Assembly: GCF_000382065.1 (NCBI RefSeq)
Contig: NZ_KB907500.1
Span: forward strand, 186,001-250,000
Direction of reading: 5' to 3'
From: Stenotrophomonas hibiscicola ATCC 19867
Lineage (GTDB): Bacteria > Pseudomonadota > Gammaproteobacteria > Xanthomonadales > Xanthomonadaceae
DNA: 64,000 nucleotides
The first letter of the stretch is position 1, and every line of letters starts with the position of its first letter. A program made the position numbers and the translations under genes. This document shows, piece by piece, positions 23,230-33,300 of the stretch. Under the pieces are notes generated by a model. The model saw only the letters and a program-made list of their open reading frames with translations, searched no databases and was not told the DNA's origin.

Positions 23230-24597
23230 TTGATCGCACACGCCTCCCGCTCGTTGAGCATTATCGGTGCCGGCCTTGCCGGCTCCCTGCTGGCCATCCT
23301 GCTGTCACGCCAGGGCTGGCGCATCACCCTGTACGAACGCCGCGGCGATCCGCGCGTGGCCGACTACGAGAGCGGCCGCTCGATCAACCTGGCGCTGGCC
23401 GAGCGTGGGCGCAACGCCCTGCGCCAGGCCGGTGTGGAAGACGAGGTGATGGCGCGCGCGGTGATGATGCGCGGACGCATGGTGCATCCACGCGACGGCG
23501 AACCGCAGCTGCAGCGCTATGGCCGTGATGACAGCGAAGTGATCTGGTCGATCCACCGCAGCGACCTGAACACCACGCTGCTGGAACTGGCCGAACAGGC
23601 AGGGGCCACCGTGCATTTCCATCGCCGCCTGCACACCGTTGATTTCGATGCCGGCTACGCCCGCTTCATCGATGACCGCGATGACAGCCCGCACGACATC
23701 CGCTTCGACACCCTGATCGGTGCAGACGGTGCCGGTTCGGCGCTGCGTGCGGCAATGAACCGGCGAGCGCCGCTGGGCGAGGACATCGCCTTCCTCGATC
23801 ACTCCTACAAGGAGCTGGAGATTCCGCCGGCCGAAGACGGGGGCTTCCGCATCGAGCGCAACGCGCTGCACATCTGGCCACGCGGCCACTACATGTGCAT
23901 CGCCCTGCCCAATCATGAAGGCACCTTCACCGTCACCCTGTTCCTGCCCAACCAGGGCGATCCCAGCTTTGCCACGATCAATACCGGTGCGCAGGCCGAG
24001 GCGCTGTTCGCTCGCGAGTTCGCAGACGCGCTGCCGCTGATCCCGAACCTGCGCGTGGATTGGGAACAGCACCCGCCGGGCCTGCTCGGCACGCTCACCC
24101 TGGAGCGCTGGCACCAGCAGGGCCGCGCCGTACTGATCGGCGACGCCGCGCATGCAATGGTGCCGTTCCACGGCCAGGGCATGAACTGCGCGTTCGAGGA
24201 TTGCGTTGCGCTGGCCCGTCACCTGATGGAGGCGGATGACCTGGAAAGTGCGTTCGCTGCGTTCGAGGCCGAGCGCAAACCCAATGCACGCGCGATCCAG
24301 CAGATGGCGCTGGAGAACTACCTGGAAATGCGCGACCGCGTGGCCGATCCCTCGTTCCTGCTGCAGCGCGAACTGGAGCGGGAACTGCAGCGGCGCTGGC
24401 CGACCCGCTTCGTCCCGCACTACACGATGGTCACCTTCCTGCACACGCCGTACGCCGAAGCGCTGCGCCGCACCGAACTGCAGCGCGATTTGCTGGCGGC
24501 GGCCACGGTCGGCCACGAGTCGCTGGACAACATCGACTGGGCGGCGCTGGAAGCGCAGATCCACGCGCAGCTACCGGTCCTGGAGGGTGCGCACTGA
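23230..24597 (+). CDS. kmo: kynurenine 3-monooxygenase
   Basis: FAD-dependent aromatic hydroxylase of 455 residues that converts kynurenine to 3-hydroxykynurenine with NADPH and O2. The dinucleotide-binding IIGAGLAGSLLA is at the N terminus, followed by GRSINLALAERG; the DG motif (IGADGAGSALR) and the GDAAHAMVPFHGQGMN FAD motif are present. It starts with TTG at 23230, with GGA 7 nt upstream; this start gives the full family N terminus. The stop overlaps the sbcB start by one base (TGATG). The eukaryotic-type C-terminal membrane helix is absent, so it should be soluble. Confidence 0.95.
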   Translation: MIAHASRSLSIIGAGLAGSLLAILLSRQGWRITLYERRGDPRVADYESGRSINLALAERGRNALRQAGVEDEVMARAVMMRGRMVHPRDGEPQLQRYGRDDSEVIWSIHRSDLNTTLLELAEQAGATVHFHRRLHTVDFDAGYARFIDDRDDSPHDIRFDTLIGADGAGSALRAAMNRRAPLGEDIAFLDHSYKELEIPPAEDGGFRIERNALHIWPRGHYMCIALPNHEGTFTVTLFLPNQGDPSFATINTGAQAEALFAREFADALPLIPNLRVDWEQHPPGLLGTLTLERWHQQGRAVLIGDAAHAMVPFHGQGMNCAFEDCVALARHLMEADDLESAFAAFEAERKPNARAIQQMALENYLEMRDRVADPSFLLQRELERELQRRWPTRFVPHYTMVTFLHTPYAEALRRTELQRDLLAAATVGHESLDNIDWAALEAQIHAQLPVLEGAH

Positions 24598-26036
24598 TGG
24601 CTGACAGCTTCCTGTTCTACGACCTGGAAACCTTCGGCCAGGATCCACGGCGCACCCGCATCTCGCAGTTCGCCGCCATCCGCACCGACGCCGGCCTCAA
24701 CGAGATCGACGCGCCGGTCAGCTTCTTCGTGCGCCCGGCCGATGACCTGCTGCCCTCGCCGATGGCCACCCTGGTCACCGGCATCACCCCGCAGCAGGCC
24801 TTGGCCGAAGGCATCAGCGAGGCCGAAGCGTTCGACCGCATCAACGAACTGATGTCGCGACCCGGCACCTGCGCGCTGGGCTACAACACGCTGCGCTTCG
24901 ACGATGAATTCGTCCGCTACGGCCTGTTCCGCAACTTCCATGACCCATACGAACGCGAGTGGCGCAACGGCAATTCGCGCTGGGACCTGCTGGACATGCT
25001 GCGGCTGATGCGCGCGATGCGCCCGGATGGCATCCAGTGGCCACTGCGCGAGGACGGTGCCACCTCGTTCAAACTCGAGCACCTGGCCGAAGCCAACAAC
25101 GTGCGCGAGGGTGATGCGCACGAAGCGCTATCCGACGTGCAAGCCACGATCGGCATGGCACGGCTGTTCAAGCAGTCGCAGCCGCGCCTGTGGGACTACG
25201 CCCTGAAGCTGCGCGACAAGCGTTTCGTCGGCAGCCTGCTGGATGTCACCGCGATGACGCCGGTGCTGCACATTTCCATGCGCTACCCCGCCAGCCGTCT
25301 GTGCGCGGCGCCAGTGCTGCCGTTGTCCGTGCACCCGACGATCAGCAACCGGGTGATCGTGTTCGACCTGGACGGCGACATCGACGACCTGCTGGCCCTG
25401 CCGGCCGAGGTGATCGCACAGCGCCTGTACCTGCGCGCCAGTGAACTACCCGAGGGCGTGGCACGGGTGCCGCTGAAGGAAGTGCACCTGAACAAGGTGC
25501 CCGCCCTGGTCGCCTGGAACCACCTTCGTGGCGACGACCACGCGCGCCTGGGCCTGGACGTGGCCGCGATCGAGGCCAAGGTTGAACGGCTGCGCGGGTT
25601 CGCCCCTCAGCTTGCCGAGAAGGCGCGCCAGGTCTACAACCAGCCGCGCGCGGCCACCGTGGCCGACGTCGATGCCTCCCTGTACGACGGCTTCCTCGGC
25701 AACGGCGACAAACCGCTGCTGGCGCTGGCCCGCACGACCGCACCGGAGCAGTTGGCTGCGCTGGAAGGCCGCTTCCGCGACCCGCGCCTGCCGGAGCTGC
25801 TGTTCCGCTACCGTGCGCGCAATCATCCGGACAGCCTCGCGCCGGCTGAACGCCAGCGCTGGCAGGATTACCGGCGCCAGCGCCTGCTGGGAGACGGCGG
25901 CCTCGGCGAACTCAACCTGCCCCAGTACCAGCAGCAGCTCGATGCGCTGGCCGCCGAGTCGCCCGACGACGCGCGGCGCCAGGCCCTGCTGCAATCGTTG
26001 CGCGACTGGGGCCAGCACCTGCAGGAGACCTTGTGA
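24597..26036 (+). CDS. sbcB: exodeoxyribonuclease I
   Basis: ExoI of 479 residues, a processive 3'-5' single-strand DNA exonuclease acting in recombination and mismatch repair. The DEDD catalytic residues are visible: the Asp and Glu of FYDLETFG (residues 9 and 11), the Asp in GYNTLRFDDEF and the later Asp in HEALSDVQA. The SH3-like and C-terminal helical regions follow, as in E. coli SbcB (475 aa). It overlaps kmo by 1 nt and the DUF2461 gene by 4 nt, so it is translationally coupled to functionally unrelated neighbours. Confidence 0.95.
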   Translation: MADSFLFYDLETFGQDPRRTRISQFAAIRTDAGLNEIDAPVSFFVRPADDLLPSPMATLVTGITPQQALAEGISEAEAFDRINELMSRPGTCALGYNTLRFDDEFVRYGLFRNFHDPYEREWRNGNSRWDLLDMLRLMRAMRPDGIQWPLREDGATSFKLEHLAEANNVREGDAHEALSDVQATIGMARLFKQSQPRLWDYALKLRDKRFVGSLLDVTAMTPVLHISMRYPASRLCAAPVLPLSVHPTISNRVIVFDLDGDIDDLLALPAEVIAQRLYLRASELPEGVARVPLKEVHLNKVPALVAWNHLRGDDHARLGLDVAAIEAKVERLRGFAPQLAEKARQVYNQPRAATVADVDASLYDGFLGNGDKPLLALARTTAPEQLAALEGRFRDPRLPELLFRYRARNHPDSLAPAERQRWQDYRRQRLLGDGGLGELNLPQYQQQLDALAAESPDDARRQALLQSLRDWGQHLQETL

Positions 26037-26719
26037 GTACCTATTTCTCGGACGCCAGCTTCAAGTTCCTGCGCAGCCTGGCGCGCCACAACGAAAAGGC
26101 GTGGTTCAACGACCACCGCCAGCAGTACGAAGAGCATGTGCGACAGCCGTTCCTGGGCCTGTTGGGTGACCTTCAGCCAGCCCTTGCCGAGGTCAGCGAA
26201 CACTTCCGCGCCGATACCCGCGGCGTCGGCGGCTCACTGTTCCGCATCCACCGCGACGCGCGTTTCTCCAACGACAAATCGCCTTACAAGACCTGGCAGG
26301 GTGCGCGCCTGTTCCATGAGCGCCGTCGCGAAGTGGCCGCGCCCTCGTTCTATGTGCACCTGCAGCCAGGCGAGAGCTTTGTCGGTGCCGGCCTGTGGCA
26401 CCCGGAACCGGAAACCCAGCGCCGCGTGCGCCACTTCATCCTCGACAATCCGGGCAGCTGGAAGGCCGCGGCCCATGCACCTGCGCTGCGCAAGCGCTTC
26501 GAGTTCGAGGAGAGCGAAAAACTGGTGCGTCCGCCGCGCGGCTTCCCGGCCGACTTCGAGTTCATCGACGACCTCAAGCACCGCAACTGGGTGATGTGGC
26601 GCCCGCTGGATGACGCCACCATGACCGGTCCACGCCTGCTGTCCACGCTGGGCAAGGATCTGGCCGCACTCGGCCCGTTCGTCGACTATCTGTGCGCAGC
26701 GCTGGACCTGGAATTCTGA
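26033..26719 (+). CDS. DUF2461 (TIGR02453) family protein
   Basis: A 228-residue protein with the DUF2461 pattern: N-terminal FLRSLARHNEKAWFNDHR, then GGSLFRIHRDARFSNDKSPYKTW and the FVGAGLWHPEP segment. The family is widespread but has no assigned biochemical function. It starts with GTG at 26033, with AGGAG upstream, overlapping the sbcB stop by 4 nt; its own stop overlaps the next start by 1 nt. Confidence 0.88.
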   Translation: MSTYFSDASFKFLRSLARHNEKAWFNDHRQQYEEHVRQPFLGLLGDLQPALAEVSEHFRADTRGVGGSLFRIHRDARFSNDKSPYKTWQGARLFHERRREVAAPSFYVHLQPGESFVGAGLWHPEPETQRRVRHFILDNPGSWKAAAHAPALRKRFEFEESEKLVRPPRGFPADFEFIDDLKHRNWVMWRPLDDATMTGPRLLSTLGKDLAALGPFVDYLCAALDLEF

Positions 26720-27699
26720 TGCCGTTGGCGCACCAACGGCGCACGCTGGGCCGCACCGGCCTGGCGGTTTCGCCGGTCGGCCTTGGGTGCTCCGGCTTCT
26801 GGGGGCATCGGCGCTTCCCGGAGCAGTCGGCCGCGCACGTCGTCGAGCATGCACTGGCACGGGGCGTGAACCTGTTGGACACCGGTCACAACTACTCCGG
26901 TTTCCACGCCGAGCCGCGGCTGGGCCGCATCCTGCGCTCCTTGCTCAAGCAATACCCGCGCGATTCGCTGGTGATCTCCAGCAAGGGCGGCACGCTGACC
27001 GGCCAGGCCGGCGTCAGCGGCGCCGAGCAGCGCAATTTTTCGCCAGCGGCCATCACCGCCAGCTGCGAAGCCTCGCTGCGCAACCTCGGCCTGGATTACC
27101 TCGATATCTACCAGCTGCATGGTGCCAGCCAGCACGACATCAACGATGACCTGCTGGCCGCGCTGCAGCGACTGCGCGAACGCGGGTTGATCCGGCATAC
27201 CGGCATCAACACGCACACGGCGTCGACCCTGCACTGGATGATCGACCATCCCACGCTGTTCGACGTGGTGCTTCTGGACTACAACGCCCTGCAGCAGGAT
27301 CGTGAACCTCTCATCGACCGGCTGCACGCGGCCGGTATCGGCGTGCTGGCCGGCACCGTGCTGGCGCAGGGCCACCTGCTGCCGTCACGCGCCCGCCTGC
27401 CGCGCCCTGCCGACGCCTGGTACCTGGCCAGAGCCTGGCTGAAGCCGAGCAGCCGCTCCCTGATGCACAGCGCACGCCGGATGCGCCACACCATCGCCGC
27501 CATCCACAGCCAGCGCCCCGCCCAGACCGCGTTTGCCTACGCCCTGGGCCATCCCGGCGTTGCCAGCGGCATCCTCGGCACCACCCGCACCCGCAGCCTG
27601 GACGAAGTGCTGGCGACGCGGCTGGAGGCGCTGACCGCAGCCGAACGCCAGCAGCTGGTGAACGCCTTCGGTGATGGGCGCGGATCACCCAGTCATTGA
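26719..27699 (+). CDS. aldo/keto reductase
   Basis: AKR-family (beta/alpha)8 oxidoreductase of 326 residues using NADPH. The family start (RRTLGRTGLAVSPVGLGCSG), the catalytic Tyr region in LLDTGHNYSGFHAEPRLG, the Lys in ISSKGG and His in YQLHGAS are present. The residue after the catalytic Tyr and the spacing to E-x-x-LG differ a little from the textbook D-T-A-x-x-Y-G-x-x-E. Substrate unknown. The ATG at 26719 overlaps the preceding stop (TGATG); an upstream in-frame ATG at 26692 would lie inside the DUF2461 gene. Confidence 0.9.
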   Translation: MPLAHQRRTLGRTGLAVSPVGLGCSGFWGHRRFPEQSAAHVVEHALARGVNLLDTGHNYSGFHAEPRLGRILRSLLKQYPRDSLVISSKGGTLTGQAGVSGAEQRNFSPAAITASCEASLRNLGLDYLDIYQLHGASQHDINDDLLAALQRLRERGLIRHTGINTHTASTLHWMIDHPTLFDVVLLDYNALQQDREPLIDRLHAAGIGVLAGTVLAQGHLLPSRARLPRPADAWYLARAWLKPSSRSLMHSARRMRHTIAAIHSQRPAQTAFAYALGHPGVASGILGTTRTRSLDEVLATRLEALTAAERQQLVNAFGDGRGSPSH

Positions 27700-27741
27700 G
27701 TCTTCACCCCATGCCGCTGCGGTTGCGGCAGTCTGTGCGGC

Positions 27742-28293
27742 ATGAAGAAACTCACTGTACTCGTTGTGCTGCTGGTCCTGGCCCTGGCGGCCTGGTGGTT
27801 CGGTGGCCCCTACATGACCGTGCGCGGGCTGTCCCAGGCCATTGAACAGCGCGACACCGCGCGCCTGGAGCGCTACGTGGATTTCCCGCGCGTGCGCAGC
27901 AGCCTGCGGGCGCAGCTCAACGACTACCTGGTGCGCCAGGCCGGCCCGGATGTGGCGGCCAGTCCCTTCGGTGCCCTGCTGTATGGGTTGGGCGACCAGC
28001 TGGGCGGTGCCGCGGTGGACACCATGGTGACCCCGACCGGTATCGGCGCGATGCTGCAGGGCCACGTGCTGTGGAAGCGCGGCCGCAATGAACTGCAGGG
28101 CGGCGATGCCTTCGGCCCGACCGAACCGGCGCGACCGTTGAAGAATGCCGAACACCATTTCGAAGCGCTGGACCGCTTCGTGATCGATGTCGATCGCGGT
28201 CCGGGCCAGCCGCCGATGAAGGTGGTACTGGAGCCGCAGGGGCTGCGCTGGAAGGTGGTGGATCTGCAGCTGGGGATGTCGGGCAGCCCTTGA
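27742..28293 (+). CDS. DUF2939 family membrane-anchored protein
   Basis: A 183-residue protein with a single N-terminal hydrophobic anchor (about 4-20, VLVVLLVLALAAWWF) followed by a soluble domain. The pattern YMTVRGLSQAIEQRDTARLERYVDFPRVRSSL is typical of DUF2939, which reads like a small periplasmic or cytosolic accessory domain of unknown role. Last gene of the plus-strand run, 42 bp after the aldo/keto reductase, and followed by a REP hairpin. Confidence 0.85.
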   Translation: MKKLTVLVVLLVLALAAWWFGGPYMTVRGLSQAIEQRDTARLERYVDFPRVRSSLRAQLNDYLVRQAGPDVAASPFGALLYGLGDQLGGAAVDTMVTPTGIGAMLQGHVLWKRGRNELQGGDAFGPTEPARPLKNAEHHFEALDRFVIDVDRGPGQPPMKVVLEPQGLRWKVVDLQLGMSGSP

Positions 28294-28315
28294 TCGGACC
28301 CGTGGCCTGACGGCA

Positions 28316-28336
28316 GTGCCAACCAACGGTTGGCAC
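28316..28336. repeat. REP-like hairpin between convergent genes
   Basis: GTGCCAACC-AAC-GGTTGGCAC, a perfect 9-bp stem of the same subfamily seen at 9239-9258. It lies between the DUF2939 stop and the nucleotidase stop and probably serves both transcript ends. Confidence 0.65.
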
Positions 28337-28354
28337 CTGCCGGTCGAATCCGCC

Positions 28355-29299
28355 CTATCCCTCGTTGGCGACGCCGTGCGGTACGTGGCCGGCAGCCACA
28401 TGCTCGCGGGCGCTGTCGATGTTGTGCTGCGAATCGTCGAAGAAGATGTCGGCGCCGAACGCCTGCAGGAACGGCCCCTTGTGCCGGCCGCCGAGGAACA
28501 GCGCTTCGTCCAGGCGCACGCCCCACTCGCGCAGGGTGCGGATCACCCGCTCATGGGCCGGCGCCGAACGCGCAGTCACCAGTGCGGTACGGATCGGCGC
28601 GCTCTCGCCGGCAGGGAATACTTCCTGCAGCGTGTGCAGCGCTGACAGGAAGCCACGGAACGGACCGCCGCTGAGCGGCTCGCGGGCCCGTTCGCGCTCA
28701 TGGCGGCCAAAGGCTTCCACGCCCTGCTCGCGCGAAATGCGTTCACTCTCGTCACCAAAGATCACCGCGTCACCGTCAAAGGCGATGCGCAGCTGCCCGG
28801 CAGGGCGACCGATGTCGATCTGGTCGGCCGCTGCGGCTGCGGTCTCGCCAGGCGGCTTGGGCAGGATGGTCGCCGCCGCGATGCCATGGCGCAGCGCGCT
28901 GCGCACCGATTCGGGGTTGGCCGACAGGAACAGGTCGGTGCCGAACGGCTTCACGTAGGGCCAGGTCGGCTCGCCGGCGGTGAACGTCGCGCGGATGATG
29001 CCCAGGCCGTAGTGCTGGATCGAATTGAAGATGCGCAGGCCGGTATCGGCCGAGTTGCGCGACAGCAGGATGACCTCGACCCGCGGGTTCTCCGGGCTGG
29101 CGCCCTGGTTCAACGCCAGCAGCTTGCGCACCACCGGGAACGCCACACCCGGGCCGAGGATGTCGTCTTCGTGCTGACGCTGGAACTCGGCATAGGCCGC
29201 CACGCCATCGCTCTCGAACAACGCGTGGCTTTCCTCGAGGTCGAACAGCGCGCGCGAGGTCACCGCGACGGTCAGCAAACGGGGGGAGTTGTCGCCCAT
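28355..29299 (-). CDS. cytosolic 5'-nucleotidase, NT5C1-like
   Basis: A 314-residue protein resembling the bacterial relatives of vertebrate cytosolic 5'-nucleotidase IA (Pfam 5'-nucleotidase). HAD-like acidic motifs are visible in FDGDAVIFGDESE and FFDDSQHN, and the N-terminal VAVTSRALFDLEES and VVRKLLALN segments are family-typical. It would dephosphorylate nucleoside monophosphates. The ATG at 29299 has AAGGA 9 nt upstream; the ATG 51 nt earlier lies in the tail of nadK. It follows nadK by 47 bp on the same strand, so it may act on NMN- or AMP-type products, which is inference. Confidence 0.85.
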   Translation of the reverse strand: MGDNSPRLLTVAVTSRALFDLEESHALFESDGVAAYAEFQRQHEDDILGPGVAFPVVRKLLALNQGASPENPRVEVILLSRNSADTGLRIFNSIQHYGLGIIRATFTAGEPTWPYVKPFGTDLFLSANPESVRSALRHGIAAATILPKPPGETAAAAADQIDIGRPAGQLRIAFDGDAVIFGDESERISREQGVEAFGRHERERAREPLSGGPFRGFLSALHTLQEVFPAGESAPIRTALVTARSAPAHERVIRTLREWGVRLDEALFLGGRHKGPFLQAFGADIFFDDSQHNIDSAREHVAAGHVPHGVANEG

Positions 29300-29346
29300 C
29301 GGTGGGGGTCCTTCAAGCGGTCGGCATGGCCGGCCGCCCATTGTCC

Positions 29347-30120
29347 TCAAAAAACGAACTGTTCGCTCAGGATCCGGTCTTCCAGATTGTGCTCCGGGTC
29401 GAACAGCAGGGTCACGCGGCGGTCCTTCGACTCGCGGATGGTCACCTCGACCACGTCGCGGGTCTCGTGCGAATCGGCGGTCACGCTGACCGGACGCTTG
29501 TACGGATCAAGCACGCGGAAGCGCACTTCGGTATCCGCCTTCAGGATCGCGCCGCGCCAGCGCCGTGGGCGATAGGGCGCCAACGGCGTCAGCGCGATGG
29601 TGTGCGAGCCCAGCGGCAGCACCGGGCCATGCGCGGAATAGTTATAGGCGGTGCTGCCGGCCGGGGTGGCCACCAGCACGCCGTCGCCGATCAGTTCGGC
29701 CACGCGCTCCTGGCCGTTCAGGTCGATGCCGATATGCGCGGCTTGCCGGGTCTGCCGCAGCAGCGAGACATCGTTGTAGGCCAGCGAACCGGTACTGGTG
29801 CCCGATTCGGTCAGCGCGACCATTTCCAGCGGGCGCAGGTTGGCCGGTTCGGCGCGCGCAATGCGGGCCTGCACGTCATCGTCGCCATGGTACTGGTTCA
29901 TCAGGAAACCGACCGTGCCCAGCTTCATGCCGAACACCGGCTTGCCCAGGTGCCCGTGCCGGTGCAGGGTCTGCAGCATGAAGCCGTCGCCACCCAGCGG
30001 GCACAGCACGTCGGCCTGCTCCGGCGCGTGATCGCCATAACGCGAGACCATCGCCGCGCGGGCCATCTGCGCGGGCTCAGCGGTGCTGGCCAGGAAAGCG
30101 ATGCGGGGGGTGTCGCTCAT
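29347..30120 (-). CDS. nadK: NAD kinase
   Basis: NadK of 257 residues, phosphorylating NAD to NADP. The GGDG motif is present ([14 protein letters not shown]), as are the NE/D-type motif ([11 protein letters not shown], Asp where many have Glu) and the glycine-rich [16 protein letters not shown] substrate loop. The protein is short like other Xanthomonadaceae NadKs. The ATG at 30120 ([12 protein letters not shown]) is the family start; a longer frame would run into the REP element upstream. Likely co-transcribed with the nucleotidase. Confidence 0.94.
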   Translation of the reverse strand: MSDTPRIAFLASTAEPAQMARAAMVSRYGDHAPEQADVLCPLGGDGFMLQTLHRHGHLGKPVFGMKLGTVGFLMNQYHGDDDVQARIARAEPANLRPLEMVALTESGTSTGSLAYNDVSLLRQTRQAAHIGIDLNGQERVAELIGDGVLVATPAGSTAYNYSAHGPVLPLGSHTIALTPLAPYRPRRWRGAILKADTEVRFRVLDPYKRPVSVTADSHETRDVVEVTIRESKDRRVTLLFDPEHNLEDRILSEQFVF

Positions 30121-30159
30121 CGGTGGATCCGGGTGGGTGTGCCAGCAAGAGCATACCCG

Positions 30160-30232
30160 GTAGTGCCGGCCGCTGGCCGGCAGCTTCAGCCGATAACGGT
30201 TCATGCAGTTGCCGGCCAGCGGCCGGCACTAC
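30160..30232. repeat. SMAG dimer with 23-bp perfect inverted arms
   Basis: Arms 30160-30182 and 30210-30232 are exact reverse complements over 23 bp (GTAGTGCCGGCC... and ...GGCCGGCACTAC), separated by 27 bp; each arm also folds on itself. It lies upstream of nadK and downstream of gdhB. Confidence 0.88.
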
Positions 30233-30247
30233 CAAGGCAATGCAGAA

Positions 30248-30269
30248 CGGCCCCGCTTTCGCGGGGCCG
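30248..30269 (-). terminator. GC-rich hairpin past gdhB
   Basis: CGGCCCCGC-TTTC-GCGGGGCCG, a perfect 9-bp stem with a GAAA tetraloop on the minus strand, 46 bp beyond the gdhB stop. The T-tract that follows (GTTCTG) is weak, so termination efficiency is uncertain. On the plus strand it is followed by CTCCTTTTCTC. Confidence 0.5.
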
Positions 30270-30287
30270 CTCCTTTTCTCCACGCAG

Positions 30288-30309
30288 GCCGGGCATGGCC
30301 CGGCGCTAC
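30288..30309. repeat. SMAG monomer next to the gdhB stop
   Basis: GCCGGGC-ATG-GCCCGGC followed by GCTAC, reading GTAGCGCCGGGC on the minus strand. It ends only 5 bp from the gdhB stop codon and would form the 3' end of the gdhB message. Confidence 0.75.
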
Positions 30310-30314
30310 GTCAC

Positions 30315-33300
30315 TTACGCGCCGTGGGCAGCAAGCTGGCCCAAGCGCTGCACCGCGACCGAGACGGTCGGGTAGTCCAGGGTCTTCTGCTCGGCCAGTT
30401 CGGCCAGCATCGCCAGGGTGAAGCGCAGGCTGTTGTCATCACGGCCCATCCAGGCAGCGACCTTGGCCTCGGCACTGTTGCCCTTGGTGCCCAGCACCTG
30501 CCCGGCCAGGTTGCGGTGGTTGGCTGCCAGTTCGTCACGCAGCACGCCACGTGCCACGGCGTGCCAACGGCCATTGACCTCCAGCGCATCGACCTGCTCG
30601 AACAGCCACGGCAGCTGCAGGGCATCGCCCAGGCGGAAGTGGACCTTGGACACGTCCACCGGCTTCAGCTTGCGGGTGCGGGCCAGTTCGATGATGTCGA
30701 ACGCCGGTTCCAGGAAGTGCAGTTCGGCCAGCTGCTGTGCCAGTGCAGACGGCAGGCCCTTTTCCTTCCACTCGGCCACCAGGGCCTCGTAGGTCGGACG
30801 CTGCGAATCCGGCAGCACACCCGAGGCAACGCGGATGTCGTTGAACGGTCCCTGGTAGCGGTTGACCGCTTCGGTGATGCCCGGCATCGCGCCCGGGCGC
30901 GACAGCAGCCAGCGCACGAACGAACGCTGCAGCTTCCAGATCACTTCCAGTGCGTCGATCTGCACCGACTCCGGCACCTTGCCGTCGAGGGCATCGATCT
31001 GCGCCCACAGCGCGCGTGCATCCAGCGTTTCACGGCTGATGGTGTACGCCTTGGCGACCTCGGCGATGGAACGACCGGTGTCTTCCTGCATGCGCATCAG
31101 GAAGGTGGCGCCCATGCGGTTGATGGTCTGGTTGGTCACGGCCGTGGCGATGATTTCGCGCTTCAGGCGGTGACGCTCCATCGCGTCGGCATACTTCTTC
31201 TGCAGCGGGGTCGGGAAATAGCGCTGCAGTTCCTTGGACAGGTACGGATCTTCCGGGATGTCCGAATCCAGCAACTGGTTGAACGCCACCAGCTTGGAGT
31301 AGGACAGCAGCACCGACAGTTCCGGGCGGGTCAGGCCCTGGCCGCGCGCCTTGCGCTGGGACAGCTCGGCATCGGACGGCAGGAACTCGATCTGGCGATC
31401 CAGCAGGCCCTGCTGTTCCAGCGTGCGGATGAAGTGCTGCTTGGAACCCAGGCGCTTGACCGCCATCCGCTCCATCAGGCTCAGCGCCTGGTTCTGGCGG
31501 TAGTTGTCGTTGAGCACCAGCTCGGCGACTTCATCGGTCATCGAGGCCAGCAGCTTGTTGCGCTGCTCGACGGTCAGCTTCTTGGCCCGCACCACATCGT
31601 TGAGCAGGATCTTGATGTTGACTTCATGGTCGGAGGTGTCGACACCGGCCGAGTTGTCGATGAAGTCGGTGTTGAGCAGCACGCCAGCCTGGGCAGCTTC
31701 GATGCGGCCCAGCTGGGTCATGCCCAGGTTGCCGCCCTCGCCCACCACCTTGCAGCGCAGCTCGCCACCGTTCACGCGCAGCGCGTTGTTGGCACGGTCG
31801 CCGACGTCGCTGTGCTGTTCGCTGGCGGCCTTGACGTAGGTACCGATGCCACCGTTCCACAGCAGGTCGACCGGTGCCTTCAGGATCGCACTCATCAGAT
31901 CGTTCGGCGACAGCGCCTTGACGTTCTCGTCCAGGCCCAGCGCCTCACGCACCTGCGGGGTGATCTCGATCGACTTCAGGCTGCGCGGGTACACGCCGCC
32001 GCCCTTGCTGATCAGCTTGGTGTCGTAGTCCGCCCAGCTCGAACGCGGCAGGGTGAACAGGCGCTCACGCTCGATGAACGACGTGGCCGCATCCGGATTC
32101 GGGTCCAGGAAGATGTGGCGGTGGTCGAACGCAGCGACCAGGCGGATGTGGCGCGACAGCAGCATGCCGTTGCCGAACACGTCGCCGGACATGTCGCCGA
32201 CGCCGACCGCAGTGAAGTCCTGGCTCTGGCTGTCACGGCCCAGCGCACGGAAGTGGCGCTTGACCGATTCCCACGCACCGCGCGCGGTGATGCCCATGCC
32301 CTTGTGGTCGTAGCCGACCGAACCACCGGAGGCGAACGCATCGCCCATCCAGAAGCCGTGCGCGACGGCCAGGCCGTTGGCGATGTCGGAGAAGGTCGCG
32401 GTGCCCTTGTCGGCGGCCACCACCAGGTACGGATCGTCCATGTCGTGGCGCACGACATCCACCGGCGGCACGATCTTGTTGTTGACGATGTTGTCGGTGA
32501 TGTCCAGCAGGCCCTGGATGAACAGCTTGTAGCAGGCCACGCCGTTGGCGAAGATCGCATCGCGGTCGCCGTTCACCGGCGGGGTCTTGGCGAAGAAGCC
32601 ACCCTTCGCGCCGACCGGCACGATGACGGTGTTCTTGACCATCTGTGCCTTGACCAGGCCCAGCACTTCGGTACGGAAGTCTTCGCGACGATCCGACCAG
32701 CGCAGGCCGCCACGCGCAACCGCACCGAAGCGCAGGTGGGTACCTTCCACGCGCGGGCCGTACACGAAGATCTCGCGGTACGGGCGCGGCTTCGGCAGGT
32801 CCGGCACCAGCGCCGAATCGAACTTGAAGCTGATGACATGGCCGTGCTGGCCGTTGGCATCGGTCTGGTAGTAGCTGGTGCGCAGGGTCGCGTCGATCAC
32901 GCCCATGAACGAGCGCAGGATGCGGTCCTCGTCCAGGCTGGACACGCGGTCCATCAGCTTCAGCAGCGCATCGCGCGCGGCCTGCATCTGCGCGTCACGG
33001 TCGCCCTTGCGGGCGTCGACCACGGTCTTGAGCACCTTCAGGGTGGCCTCGTCGCCAGCAGCCAGCACATCGAAGTGGGCCTTCAGCTGGGCCTGGCCGG
33101 CGGCGATGTCGTCCTTGCTCTCGTGGCCGGTGGCCGGATCGAACCGGGCTTCGAACAGCTCGACCAGCAGACGGGCCAGCAGCGGGTAGCGCGCGAACGT
33201 GCCTTCCACGTAGGCCTGCGAGAACGGCACGCCGGTCTGCAGCAGGTACTTGCAGTAGCCACGCAGCATGGCGACCTGGCGCCAGTGCAGGCCGGCCGCC

